A stretch of 57,849 nt of DNA from an uncultured Bacilli bacterium (GTDB lineage: Bacteria; Bacillota_I; Bacilli_A; RF39; UBA660). The position numbers and the translations under genes are program-made. The number at the start of each line of letters is the position of its first letter. Position 1 is the stretch's first letter. The stretch spans positions 1 to 57,849 of the forward strand of contig CAKOXI010000006.1 in the NCBI GenBank assembly GCA_934130045.1. The letters run 5' to 3'. This document shows positions 8,736-16,533 of the stretch, piece after piece. The notes below the pieces were generated by a model, which saw only the letters and a program-made list of their open reading frames with translations, was not told where the DNA came from and searched no databases.

Positions 8736-9524
8736 ATGAAAATTATAGATGGTAAAAAATTAATTAGTATATTGGTTTCTGGTATTATTTTAATTAATTT
8801 AACGGGATGTGGTAAAACAAAAGAAGAAAATATAGAAAATAAGCAAAGTCAAAATGAATCTAGTCTTACTATAGAAAAAAATGATTCTAATTCGCTAAAT
8901 AACAGTAATAACAGTAATGATAATGTTATAGATAAATCTTTTGATGATACAGTAAGTGATAATGAATTAGTAAGTGAAACTAATAATTCTACTAATATTG
9001 ACGATTCTAATTTAACTAGTGATGAAATCGTTCTTAAATATTTTAATGATGCATCAGAAGAAATCAATAATATGATGAATTCAGAAAATGTTAATAATGT
9101 TAAAAGCAAATGTCGTGAATATTTTATAATTTTTGTTGATTTTATTTTTTATGACGGTAAAATTAAAGGTGTAACCTTTAGCGAGTTAAAAGATACAACA
9201 AAAATGCAAGTTATTACTATTACTCGAAAAATTGATTCTTTAATTATGAAAAAATTTCCTGATTATAAAGAAGATATTAGTAGTTCTTCAAAGTATTTGT
9301 ATGATAAAGCAAGTGATATATTAAATAGTGGAAAAGAAAATTTAGAAGATTATGTAATTTCTAAAATTGGTGAAGAAAAATATCAAGATGTTTTAAATAA
9401 TGTTGATTCTATAAAGGAAAACGATAAAGAAACTTGGGATAAAGTAAAAGAATTTGGTAGTGAAAAAATAGAATCAGGTAAAGAAAAAGTAAAAGAATGG
9501 TATCAAAATTTTAAAAATGAATAA
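8736..9524 (+). CDS. Lipoprotein of unknown function
   Basis: 262 residues. A basic N-terminus, hydrophobic stretch and lipobox LTGCG (Cys near residue 26) predict lipidation and anchoring on the outer face of the membrane. Residues about 30-95 form a low-complexity Ser/Asn/Asp linker. The C-terminal domain (about 100-262) is helical and charged, with a repeated Lys/Glu pattern (KEK, GSEKIESGKEKVKEW) suggestive of amphipathic or coiled helices. The family is not recognised. It has a good SD (TTGGAGG) after the rpmE terminator and is convergent with the following gene. Confidence 0.75.
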   Translation: MKIIDGKKLISILVSGIILINLTGCGKTKEENIENKQSQNESSLTIEKNDSNSLNNSNNSNDNVIDKSFDDTVSDNELVSETNNSTNIDDSNLTSDEIVLKYFNDASEEINNMMNSENVNNVKSKCREYFIIFVDFIFYDGKIKGVTFSELKDTTKMQVITITRKIDSLIMKKFPDYKEDISSSSKYLYDKASDILNSGKENLEDYVISKIGEEKYQDVLNNVDSIKENDKETWDKVKEFGSEKIESGKEKVKEWYQNFKNE

Positions 9525-9537
9525 GCCATTTTTTTTA
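9513..9537. terminator. Weak terminator between convergent genes
   Basis: AAAAATG / CATTTTT arms (9513-9519 and 9527-9533) with a 7-base loop and a T run on the + strand. The + strand stop codon is in the loop. Confidence 0.45.
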
Positions 9538-9538
9538 A

Positions 9539-10654
9539 TTATTTTATTCTTTTACCTAAATTAGAATTTAATTCATTATATATATTTTCTAATATTGGAT
9601 TATTTATTTCTTTAATATTGTTTATTTTTGCCTCTAAAAATTCACTTATTTCATACGGATATGAAGTGATTTCTATTCCATCTAAATGAAATGCTAATCT
9701 ATTGAATGTTCTAATAAATTTTTCTGTTATATTTTTTTGAATTTCGTAATTTCTTAGTTTAAATTCTTTTTTTTTATTTATATCATTTATGTTGTTGCTT
9801 GCTAATTCTCTTGATAAATATCTTATTGGAAGATATGGAACTAGTTTAATTTTATTAATATTTTTTCTTTCTAATATATTTATAAGTACTGTAAGTGGTA
9901 TTAATGAAGATACAGAAATATCTGAAATGTTTTCGGGATAATATTCACTATTTTGACCTTTATGTTTTTTAAATTCATCTGATTCATTTTCAAATACATT
10001 TTGATTTAATTTATATAATTCTCTTTTTATTTTTTTATTATATTTATCATTTAATTCATTTGAATTTGTTTGTTTTTTTTCATTTATTATACTATAAATA
10101 TAACAAGTATCATTTGTTATTCCATATGAAATTGTTGGTAAATTATAAAATACTTCATTGTTATTTATAGTATTTATTAGTTTTGTTTCTAATTTGTATG
10201 GTGTTTCCATTGAAAGTGATTGCATATTGTTTTTGATTTCTAAATTGCTATTTAAAATATTTGTGTTTATAATTAATGTTTCATTTAATAAAGGGTTATT
10301 ATAAAATTCAATATTTTTTTCTATAAATTTTATTGGATTTTTAAAATCTTCTGTAGTTGCATTTGTAAATAAATATGAAATTATATATTTTATATTATTT
10401 TTTTCTTTTTCGGTTACAAAAAATGGTATTTTTCTATTACTTGTAAGTGATATTTCTATATATTTTATTAATAAATTTTTAAAAATTTCTAAATTGTCAA
10501 TAATTAGTGTTGGATAGTTTTCATTTTTTATATTAGAAAATTTATTTGTTTTATCAGTTATTATTGTATTAAATGCGATATAAAATGGATCATTATCTAT
10601 AATTATTTCGCCATTACCAGCTTCATTAAATATTTCAAAAAGTATTTTGTTCAT
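9539..10654 (-). CDS. Hypothetical protein
   Basis: 371 residues from the ATG at 10654, which has SD AGGTGA at a normal distance; the GTG at 10663 lies within that SD and is unlikely. No membrane segment, signal peptide or known catalytic motif is visible. The protein is rich in Asn, Ile, Lys and Glu, as expected in this AT-rich genome. The N-terminal part contains NEAGNGEIIIDNDPFYIAF; the C-terminal third (TEKFIRTFNRLAFHLDGIEI) looks well ordered. It is divergent from rpiB. Function is unknown and I do not recognise the family. Confidence 0.65.
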   Translation of the reverse strand: MNKILFEIFNEAGNGEIIIDNDPFYIAFNTIITDKTNKFSNIKNENYPTLIIDNLEIFKNLLIKYIEISLTSNRKIPFFVTEKEKNNIKYIISYLFTNATTEDFKNPIKFIEKNIEFYNNPLLNETLIINTNILNSNLEIKNNMQSLSMETPYKLETKLINTINNNEVFYNLPTISYGITNDTCYIYSIINEKKQTNSNELNDKYNKKIKRELYKLNQNVFENESDEFKKHKGQNSEYYPENISDISVSSLIPLTVLINILERKNINKIKLVPYLPIRYLSRELASNNINDINKKKEFKLRNYEIQKNITEKFIRTFNRLAFHLDGIEITSYPYEISEFLEAKINNIKEINNPILENIYNELNSNLGKRIK

Positions 10655-10728
10655 AAATTTCACCTATAATAATTATAACATTTATTGATAATTTTGTCTT
10701 TTTATTGTAGAATAATATTGGTGATAAT

Positions 10729-11169
10729 ATGAAAATAGGTATAGCTTGTGATCATAATGGTATGGATTTAAAATCAAAAATTATTGATTACTTAGAAAAA
10801 TCAAATTACAAGGTTGTTGACTTTGGACCTAAAAAATATGATTCAAATGATGACTATCCTGACTATGCTTTTAAACTTAGTGAAAGTATTCGTGATAAAA
10901 ATATAGATTATGGAATTTTAATATGTGGAACAGGTATTGGAATGAGTATTGCTGCAAATAAAGTTAAGGGAGTTAGGTGCGCTAAAGTTAATACAATAAA
11001 GGAAACTAAGTTAACAAGAATAGATAATAATGCTAATGTGATTGCTTTTAGTAAGGATTTAAGTTTTGATAAAATTAAAAGAATAATTGAAACATTTATA
11101 GAAACTCCTTTTTCACCTCTTGAACGACATCATAGAAGGGTAGATAAAATTACTAAATATGAGTGTTAG
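10729..11169 (+). CDS. rpiB: Ribose-5-phosphate isomerase B
   Basis: 146 residues of the RpiB/LacAB sugar-isomerase family, which interconverts ribose 5-phosphate and ribulose 5-phosphate. It shows the N-terminal IACDHNGMDLK loop, DYPDYAFKLSE, the catalytic-Cys/anion-hole loop ICGTGIGMSIAANK and a C-terminal RHHRRVDKI phosphate-binding segment. With the phosphoketolase at 30.6 kb it fits a pentose-phosphate-based carbon metabolism. SD GGTGAT precedes the ATG. The 3' end overlaps the DUF1146 gene by 11 bases, so the two are probably translationally coupled. Confidence 0.93.
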   Translation: MKIGIACDHNGMDLKSKIIDYLEKSNYKVVDFGPKKYDSNDDYPDYAFKLSESIRDKNIDYGILICGTGIGMSIAANKVKGVRCAKVNTIKETKLTRIDNNANVIAFSKDLSFDKIKRIIETFIETPFSPLERHHRRVDKITKYEC

Positions 11170-11356
11170 AGTAATTTTATATTGTGTTACTGTTCCTTTA
11201 ACTATTTGGGCTTTGGAAAGTATTAATATTAATAATTTATTTAAGAAGAATAGATATTATCAATCTAGACTTTTATATATTATTATTTCTCTTTCTTTAT
11301 CCTATTTAGTTGTTAATTTTTTTATGGATTTTTTTATTAGTACTAGAATAAACTAA
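11159..11356 (+). CDS. DUF1146 (YwzB-like) small membrane protein
   Basis: 65 residues with two predicted membrane helices around a short loop containing NNLFKKNRYYQSRLL. This matches the DUF1146/YwzB pattern (two helices joined by a FKK...QARLL-like loop). In Bacillus, ywzB lies just upstream of the murAA-spoIID-spoIIQ-spoIIID-mbl region, and here it is immediately upstream of spoIID, so synteny supports the call. It starts inside the end of rpiB. Function of the family is not established. Confidence 0.8.
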   Translation: MSVRVILYCVTVPLTIWALESININNLFKKNRYYQSRLLYIIISLSLSYLVVNFFMDFFISTRIN

Positions 11357-11381
11357 AATATTTATTATTTTGGTTTTTTTT
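11350..11381 (+). terminator. Terminator after rpiB-DUF1146
   Basis: AAACTAAAAT / ATTTTGGTTT (10 pairs, one G-T) with a 7-base loop, followed by T residues. The stem includes the DUF1146 stop codon. Confidence 0.65.
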
Positions 11382-11412
11382 GAATATAAAAAAATTTGTC
11401 GCATATTATAAT

Positions 11413-11440
11413 GAATAAATGTTATTTCACATCATAAATA
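11413..11440 (+). promoter_or_regulatory. Candidate sigma-E promoter of spoIID
   Basis: GAATAA (11413-11418), 14 bases, then CATAAATA (11433-11440) resembles the sigma-E -10 CATACANT. Known spoIID genes depend on sigma-E; the match here is imperfect. Confidence 0.4.
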
Positions 11441-11462
11441 TAATTAGAATGATGGTGATAAT

Positions 11463-12383
11463 ATGAAAAAAATAATTTTAATAACTTTTTTTATAATTTT
11501 AGTTCCTTATCTTATTATTAGTTTTTTTATTCGCGATCCAGAAGAAATTAAATTTAAATATATGAATAATTTAACAATAAGAATAAAAAGAAGTCAAAGT
11601 GGAGTTATAGAACAGGTTCCACTTGAAGAATATATTGTTGGGGTTGTATCTGGTGAGGTACCAATTAGTTTTGAAATGGATGCTTTAAAAGCTCAAGCAG
11701 TTGCAGCAAGAAGTTATGTTTTAAAACAACTTGAGTATAATAAAAATATGGATTATGATGTTGTTGATACTGTAATGAATCAAGTCTATTTAGATAGTGA
11801 TCAGCTTAAAAATCGTTGGGGTAATGATTATGAATCTAATTTAAATAAAGCAAAACGTGCTGTGTTAGAAACAAAGGGTGAGTATTTAGATTGTAATGGT
11901 AGTGTTGTTGAAGCTTTATTTTTTTCAACAAGTACTGGATACACTGAAAATAGTGGTGAAATATTTCCTACTCAACAACCATATTTAAAAAGTGTAGCTT
12001 CCCTGTGGGATGCAGATGTTTCACCTGTTTATAACGATTATTTTTATTTTAGTTTAAATGATTTTTATAGATTGCTTGGTGTTAGTTATAGTGATACAGT
12101 ATCTGTGGAAGTTTTAAATACTACAAGTACTGGTAGAGTTAAACAAATAAAAATAAATGGAAAAATTTTTAATGGAGATCAAATTCAATATTTATTAGGC
12201 TTAAGATCTACTTTTTTTACTATTTCTCAAAATGGAAATAATATTACTATAAATACAAAAGGATATGGACATGGTGTAGGTATGAGTCAATATGGTGCTC
12301 AAGGAATGGCTCTTAATGGTTATTCTTATGAAGAAATTTTAAAATATTATTATCAAGGTGTGGAAATAAAAAAAATTTATTAA
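11463..12383 (+). CDS. spoIID: Stage II sporulation protein D, peptidoglycan lytic transglycosylase
   Basis: 306 residues with an N-terminal membrane anchor (residues 3-22). The SpoIID domain shows EYIVGVVSGEVPISFEMDALKAQ with the catalytic Glu in GEVP, AARSYV, then STSTGYTEN and the C-terminal GYGHGVGMSQYGAQGMA. SpoIID cleaves glycan strands during engulfment with SpoIIM and SpoIIP, acting outside the mother-cell membrane. The Cys/His zinc-site residues of Bacillus SpoIID are only partly recognisable here (DCNG, then FFSTS). It opens the conserved spoIID-spoIIQ-spoIIID-mbl cluster. Confidence 0.95.
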   Translation: MKKIILITFFIILVPYLIISFFIRDPEEIKFKYMNNLTIRIKRSQSGVIEQVPLEEYIVGVVSGEVPISFEMDALKAQAVAARSYVLKQLEYNKNMDYDVVDTVMNQVYLDSDQLKNRWGNDYESNLNKAKRAVLETKGEYLDCNGSVVEALFFSTSTGYTENSGEIFPTQQPYLKSVASLWDADVSPVYNDYFYFSLNDFYRLLGVSYSDTVSVEVLNTTSTGRVKQIKINGKIFNGDQIQYLLGLRSTFFTISQNGNNITINTKGYGHGVGMSQYGAQGMALNGYSYEEILKYYYQGVEIKKIY

Positions 12384-12435
12384 TTTATTGTATATTTTTT
12401 GTCATATTGTAAAAAATTAAAATAGAGGTGAAAAT

Positions 12436-13074
12436 ATGACAAAAAGAAGATTAAAAAAGAATGTGAGTTATGCTTTGTATGGATTAGTTTTTTTAGCAGT
12501 ATTTGGGGCAATATTTTCAATTGAATCTGCAACAAGTCCGTCTTTAAAAAATCCTGAGGTTAGTTATGTATCTAAAACAATAATTGAGGAAGTTGATCAG
12601 CCAGTTGTATCAATTAATAATATAATAAAAAGACCTTATAATAACGATAGTGTAAAAATAGTTAAGGACTATTATGATTATAAGGATGAAGCGGTAGAAC
12701 AAGAAAATTCAATTATATATTATTCTGATACATATTTACAGAGTAGTGGTGTTTCATACAGTGCTGATGTGCCATTTGATGTAATTAGTATATTAGATGG
12801 AGTTGTAACAAATATAACCGAAAATGATTTATTAGGTAATATTGTTGAAATTGATCATGGAAATGGAATCATAGGTTATTATCAAAGCTTGACAGATATT
12901 GTAGTAAAAAAAGGTGATAATGTATCTCAGGGAACTGTACTAGCTAAAAGTGGTCTTTCAAATATTGCAAAAGATCTTAATGAACACTTAAATTTCGAGT
13001 TATCAATAAATGGAAAATTAGTAAATCCAGAAGAATATTTTGATCGAAATATAAGTGATATAGGACAGCAATAG
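12436..13074 (+). CDS. spoIIQ: SpoIIQ-like M23-fold sporulation protein, catalytically degenerate
   Basis: 212 residues: an N-terminal transmembrane helix (about 10-29), a linker, and a C-terminal LytM/M23 domain (about 105-205). SpoIIQ sits in the forespore membrane and binds SpoIIIAH across the septal space. The first zinc-ligand His of M23 peptidases aligns with Ser in GVSYSADV, and the final HxH reads HLN (NEHLNFEL), so peptidase activity is unlikely, as in Bacillus SpoIIQ. The position between spoIID and spoIIID is the canonical one and makes the call strong. The stop codon lies inside the terminator hairpin. Confidence 0.88.
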   Translation: MTKRRLKKNVSYALYGLVFLAVFGAIFSIESATSPSLKNPEVSYVSKTIIEEVDQPVVSINNIIKRPYNNDSVKIVKDYYDYKDEAVEQENSIIYYSDTYLQSSGVSYSADVPFDVISILDGVVTNITENDLLGNIVEIDHGNGIIGYYQSLTDIVVKKGDNVSQGTVLAKSGLSNIAKDLNEHLNFELSINGKLVNPEEYFDRNISDIGQQ

Positions 13075-13084
13075 CTGTTTTTTT
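13065..13084 (+). terminator. Terminator of spoIIQ
   Basis: ACAGC / GCTGT stem with loop AATA containing the spoIIQ stop codon, then seven T. The small stem could be leaky and let transcription continue into spoIIID. Confidence 0.6.
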
Positions 13085-13130
13085 GCATAAATTATACCCA
13101 TTTATATATAATTTACTAAAGGGGTGTAAT

Positions 13131-13385
13131 ATGAATTCTATTATCTTTAAAAGGGTAAAAGAAGAAGCAAATTATATAATAAATACTGAAAAAACAATCA
13201 GAGAAGTGTCAAAAGTCTTTAATGTTTCTAAAAGTACGGTTCATAAAGATTTACATGAAAGACTTATTAAAATAGATAGTGCTATGTATAAAAGGGTTAG
13301 AAAAATTATGGATTATCATATAGATGTTAGGCATTTAAGAGGTGGGGAATCTACCAAGGTAAAATACTTAAAAAAATATGGTTAG
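13131..13385 (+). CDS. spoIIID: Sporulation transcription factor SpoIIID
   Basis: 84 residues from the ATG after SD AAGGGGTG; the upstream in-frame ATG at 13083 lies in the preceding terminator. The helix-turn-helix region VSKVFNVSKSTVHKDLHERL and the C-terminal basic MDYHIDVRHLRGGESTKVKYLKK are diagnostic. SpoIIID is a mother-cell DNA-binding protein that activates or represses sigma-E regulon genes and is needed for sigK expression. It ends 11 bases before mbl. Confidence 0.95.
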   Translation: MNSIIFKRVKEEANYIINTEKTIREVSKVFNVSKSTVHKDLHERLIKIDSAMYKRVRKIMDYHIDVRHLRGGESTKVKYLKKYG

Positions 13386-13396
13386 AAAGGAAAAAA

Positions 13397-14389
13397 ATGT
13401 TTGCAAAAGATATAGGAATAGATTTAGGAACAGCAAATGTATTAATTTATGTGAAGGGTGAAGGAATTGTATTAAATGAACCAAGTGTTGTAGCAATTGA
13501 TGAAGAAACTAAAAAACCTTTAGCAGTTGGTAAGGAAGCATATGAAATGTTAGGTAGAACACCAGGTAAGGTTAGCGCAATTAGACCTTTAAAGGATGGA
13601 GTAATTGCCGATTTTGAAATTACTGAATTAATGTTAGATTATTTTATTAAGAAAATTAATGGTAAAGGTTTTTTATCTAAACCTAGAATTTTAATTTGTT
13701 GTCCTTCAAATATAACAAATGTAGAAAAAAACGCTATAAAAGAAGCAGCCGAGAGAACTGGTGCTAAGAAAGTTTTTTTAGATGATGAACCAAAAGTTGC
13801 AGCAGTAGGAGCAGGTCTTGATATATCAAAACCAAGTGGTAATATGGTAATTGATATAGGTGGAGGTACTACTGATATTGCTATTTTATCATTAGGCGGC
13901 ATCGTAACTAGTGAATCTGTTAAAGTAGCAGGTGATACTTTTGATTCAGATATTATGAAGTATATAAAAGATAAATATAAATTATTAATAGGTGAAAAAA
14001 CTGCTCAAGATATTAAATTAAATATTGGAAATGTTTGTATAAATGAAAAAAATAATGAGAAAATGGATGTTAGAGGTAGGGATTTAGTTACTGGTTTACC
14101 AAAAATTATAACAATTACATCTAAGGAAATTGAAGAAGCTTTAAGAGAAAGTGCATCTTTAATAGTTAATTCAGCAAAGATTGTTTTAGAAAAAACTCCT
14201 CCCGAACTATCTGCTGATATAATAGACAAAGGTATTGTACTTACAGGTGGAGGGGCTTTGCTTAAGGGATTTGATAAATTACTTAATAAAGAGTTACAAG
14301 TACCTATTTATATTGCTGAAAGTCCACTTACATGTGTTGCTGAAGGAACAGGTATTTTGTTAAATAACTTAAATTTATTAAATAATTAG
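13397..14389 (+). CDS. mbl: MreB-family rod-shape protein, Mbl type
   Basis: 330-residue bacterial actin. The N-terminus FAKDIGIDLGTANVLIYVKG, phosphate-2 loop VIDIGGGTTDIAILS and adenosine loop VLTGGGALLKGFDKL are intact. The beginning and the position directly after spoIIID match Bacillus Mbl rather than MreB, which is normally next to mreCD. It forms membrane-associated filaments that guide peptidoglycan synthesis in rod elongation. SD AGAAAGGA precedes the ATG. Confidence 0.93.
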   Translation: MFAKDIGIDLGTANVLIYVKGEGIVLNEPSVVAIDEETKKPLAVGKEAYEMLGRTPGKVSAIRPLKDGVIADFEITELMLDYFIKKINGKGFLSKPRILICCPSNITNVEKNAIKEAAERTGAKKVFLDDEPKVAAVGAGLDISKPSGNMVIDIGGGTTDIAILSLGGIVTSESVKVAGDTFDSDIMKYIKDKYKLLIGEKTAQDIKLNIGNVCINEKNNEKMDVRGRDLVTGLPKIITITSKEIEEALRESASLIVNSAKIVLEKTPPELSADIIDKGIVLTGGGALLKGFDKLLNKELQVPIYIAESPLTCVAEGTGILLNNLNLLNN

Positions 14390-14401
14390 TATAATTTTAT
14401 T

Positions 14402-14436
14402 AATCACTTATAATACTAATAATAGGTGATTTTTTT
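14402..14436 (+). promoter_or_regulatory. Terminator-like hairpin carrying the SD of the DUF421 gene
   Basis: AATCACTTAT (14402-14411) pairs with ATAGGTGATT (14422-14431), 10 pairs with one wobble, followed by five more T and then the ATG at 14437. The 3' arm contains the SD AGGTGA, the same design as at 2471-2510. Confidence 0.55.
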
Positions 14437-15171
14437 ATGGAAATGATATATAAGGTTGATTTAGTTGAAGTTTTAGAGGTTGTTATAAGAAGTCTTTTGT
14501 CATTAGCAACGTTATTTTTTATTACAAAAATAATTGGAAAAAAGCAGGTATCCGAATTAAGTTTATTTGATTATGTAATTGGGATATCAATTGGCAATTT
14601 TGCTGCCGAAATTTCTCTTAGTAATGATATTCAATATATTAATGCATTTGTTGCTGTACTTGTTTTTGGACTTATTTCGTATGGTGTTTCGCTTTGGAGT
14701 TTAAAAAGTATGAGAATGCGTGGCTTTTTTCTTGGAAAACCAACAATATTAATTCAGGAAGGTCATATTATTAAAAAAAATTTGAGAAAAGTCAGAATGA
14801 ATATTAATGAGTTATTGCAACAATGCCGTACTAATGGAAATTTTGACTTAAATGAGGTTGAATATGCGATTATGGAATCAAATGGACAAGTTAGTATTTT
14901 ACCTAAATCTCAAAATAGACCAGTAACTGTTCAAGATATGAATTTGAAAGTAAAAAAATCGTGTATATGCGCTAATGTAATTGTCGATGGCAAAGTAATT
15001 TATGACAATTTATCTAATATGAATAAAAGTAATGAATGGTTAATGCACGAATTAAAAGTGCAAGGATATGATAGTACAGATGGTATTTTACTAGCAACTC
15101 TTGATTTTGATTTTAAGCTTACAATCTATGAAGATAATAGAAATTTGAGTGTTAGAAATATTTTAGAATAG
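14437..15171 (+). CDS. DUF421 membrane protein (YetF/YkjA family)
   Basis: 244 residues: three N-terminal membrane helices (about residues 12-90), then a cytoplasmic two-part domain. Family landmarks are TKIIGKKQVSELSLFDYVIGISIGN, a SMRMRGFFLGKPTILIQEG segment and NLRKVRMNINELLQQCR, followed by the EVEYAIMESNGQVSILPK core. The molecular role of DUF421 proteins is not established; some are produced in spores. Its SD lies in the arm of the hairpin after mbl. Confidence 0.88.
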   Translation: MEMIYKVDLVEVLEVVIRSLLSLATLFFITKIIGKKQVSELSLFDYVIGISIGNFAAEISLSNDIQYINAFVAVLVFGLISYGVSLWSLKSMRMRGFFLGKPTILIQEGHIIKKNLRKVRMNINELLQQCRTNGNFDLNEVEYAIMESNGQVSILPKSQNRPVTVQDMNLKVKKSCICANVIVDGKVIYDNLSNMNKSNEWLMHELKVQGYDSTDGILLATLDFDFKLTIYEDNRNLSVRNILE

Positions 15172-15189
15172 ACTTTTAAGTCTTTTTTT
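15170..15189 (+). terminator. Terminator of the DUF421 gene
   Basis: AGACT / AGTCT stem with a TTTA loop and a run of seven T. It starts at the last two bases of the stop codon. Confidence 0.6.
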
Positions 15190-15220
15190 GTTATACTTTA
15201 AATAGTATTGGAGTGATTTT

Positions 15221-15910
15221 ATGCGTGATTATTTTATAGAAACTTGGACTGGTTTTATATGGCCTTTACTTACAGTCGCAATACCTGTATATGCAACTAT
15301 ATTTACTGTAAATAGTCGTATAAAAAATGAAAATAAAGAAAATCATAAACCATATTTGGCCTTAAAAAAAGTTAGTGATATTGAATTAATAGATAAATAT
15401 AGATATTATTTAATATTACTTGGTAGAAATTATTTAAGTAAAAATGATGATGTTAATTTAAATGATATTAAGTTAAAAGAAAATGAAAAAGATATTGCGG
15501 TTAATTTACTTATTGAAAATATTGGATATGGTGTTGCTACTAACATAAGATTTTATAATTTGTTAACGGGTAAACCAATTGATGGGACACAAGAAAATAG
15601 TGTTAATAGAAATCAAAAACTTTTTACTACTTTTGATATAGCAGCAAATTTTGAAAAACAGGTCCAAGCAAGAATTATTAGTTCAGTTGTAAACAATAAA
15701 AATATTTCTATGGATGATCATAATAGAATTTTGTGTATTTATAAAGATTTAAATAATAATATATATAATTTTATTATAATTATTAATATTAAAAGTACTG
15801 GTCATTATGATTTCTTTTCTTATCAACCATCAAGTAAAAGTTATAAAAAATGGTTATTAGAAAATAAAAAAAATTATAAAAAAATTATAAAAGATTATAA
15901 GGAATTATAA
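15221..15910 (+). CDS. Hypothetical protein with one N-terminal membrane helix
   Basis: 229 residues. Residues about 10-30 (TGFIWPLLTVAIPVYATIF) form a single membrane segment. The rest is a soluble domain with alternating beta-like stretches (AVNLLIENIGYGVATNIRFYN resembles the immunoglobulin-like fold seen in small uncharacterised membrane proteins) and a Lys/Tyr-rich tail. SD GGAGTGA precedes the ATG. No recognised family; it may sense or bind something at the membrane surface, but this is a guess. Confidence 0.65.
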   Translation: MRDYFIETWTGFIWPLLTVAIPVYATIFTVNSRIKNENKENHKPYLALKKVSDIELIDKYRYYLILLGRNYLSKNDDVNLNDIKLKENEKDIAVNLLIENIGYGVATNIRFYNLLTGKPIDGTQENSVNRNQKLFTTFDIAANFEKQVQARIISSVVNNKNISMDDHNRILCIYKDLNNNIYNFIIIINIKSTGHYDFFSYQPSSKSYKKWLLENKKNYKKIIKDYKEL

Positions 15911-15992
15911 TTTATAATTAAATATTTTTTTATAATTTATATTATTTATTTTGATATATTTTATATGATACATTATTATGGAGGAGAAGAAT

Positions 15993-16406
15993 ATGAAAAA
16001 AACTTTTTATGGTTTTGTTATTGGTTCTTTAATTATTATTTCTTTAACTGGTTGTGGAAATCAGTTTTTAAAATGTAATATGGAAGATGGTAATGAAAAA
16101 TCAGAAGTTGTTGTTTCTTTTAAAAATAAAGAAGCAACAAAAATTATCATGAAATCTATTGGTGAAGTCGATTCTGAAGAAAATGCTAAGCAAAGTGTTG
16201 ATATAATTAATAGTTTATCTAGTAAGAGTGAGGAAAATGGTATTGTTATGTCTGCCAAGGCAGATGGGAAAAAGGTTTCTATGGAAATGACCATGGATAT
16301 ATCTAAAATGTCTAATAATGATTTGAAAAAGCAATTTAATACTGAGAATTTATCAAAAGAAAATCTTACTAAATTATTTGAAGATAAGGGTTATTCTTGT
16401 AAGTAG
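15993..16406 (+). CDS. Small lipoprotein, YehR-like in appearance
   Basis: 137 residues from the ATG after SD GGAGGAGA; the in-frame ATG at 15978 overlaps that SD. A signal sequence ends in the lipobox LTGCG, predicting a membrane-anchored extracytoplasmic lipoprotein. The mature part is short, Lys/Ser/Asn-rich, with two mature Cys residues (KCNMEDGN and GYSCK) that may form a disulphide. The ending LTKLFEDKGYSCK resembles the DUF1307/YehR lipoproteins, whose function is unknown. Confidence 0.7.
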   Translation: MKKTFYGFVIGSLIIISLTGCGNQFLKCNMEDGNEKSEVVVSFKNKEATKIIMKSIGEVDSEENAKQSVDIINSLSSKSEENGIVMSAKADGKKVSMEMTMDISKMSNNDLKKQFNTENLSKENLTKLFEDKGYSCK

Positions 16407-16418
16407 CTTTATTATTTT

Positions 16419-16450
16419 AATGTGTATTTTTAAGTACACATTTCTTTTTT
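16419..16450 (+). terminator. Terminator of the small lipoprotein gene
   Basis: AATGTGTA / TACACATT (8 bp) with an 8-base loop and a T-rich tail. Confidence 0.7.
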
Positions 16451-16498
16451 GTTTTTAAATAAATTTTTATTTTTTTGTTTACTTTACTATATTTTATA

Positions 16499-16507
16499 TG
16501 ATATAAT
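16499..16507 (+). promoter_or_regulatory. Extended -10 promoter of typA
   Basis: TGATATAAT gives TG-N-TATAAT, with TTTACT about 18 bases upstream as a weak -35. Confidence 0.55.
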
Positions 16508-16533
16508 ACTCCAGTCAAAGAGGAAGTGTATTT

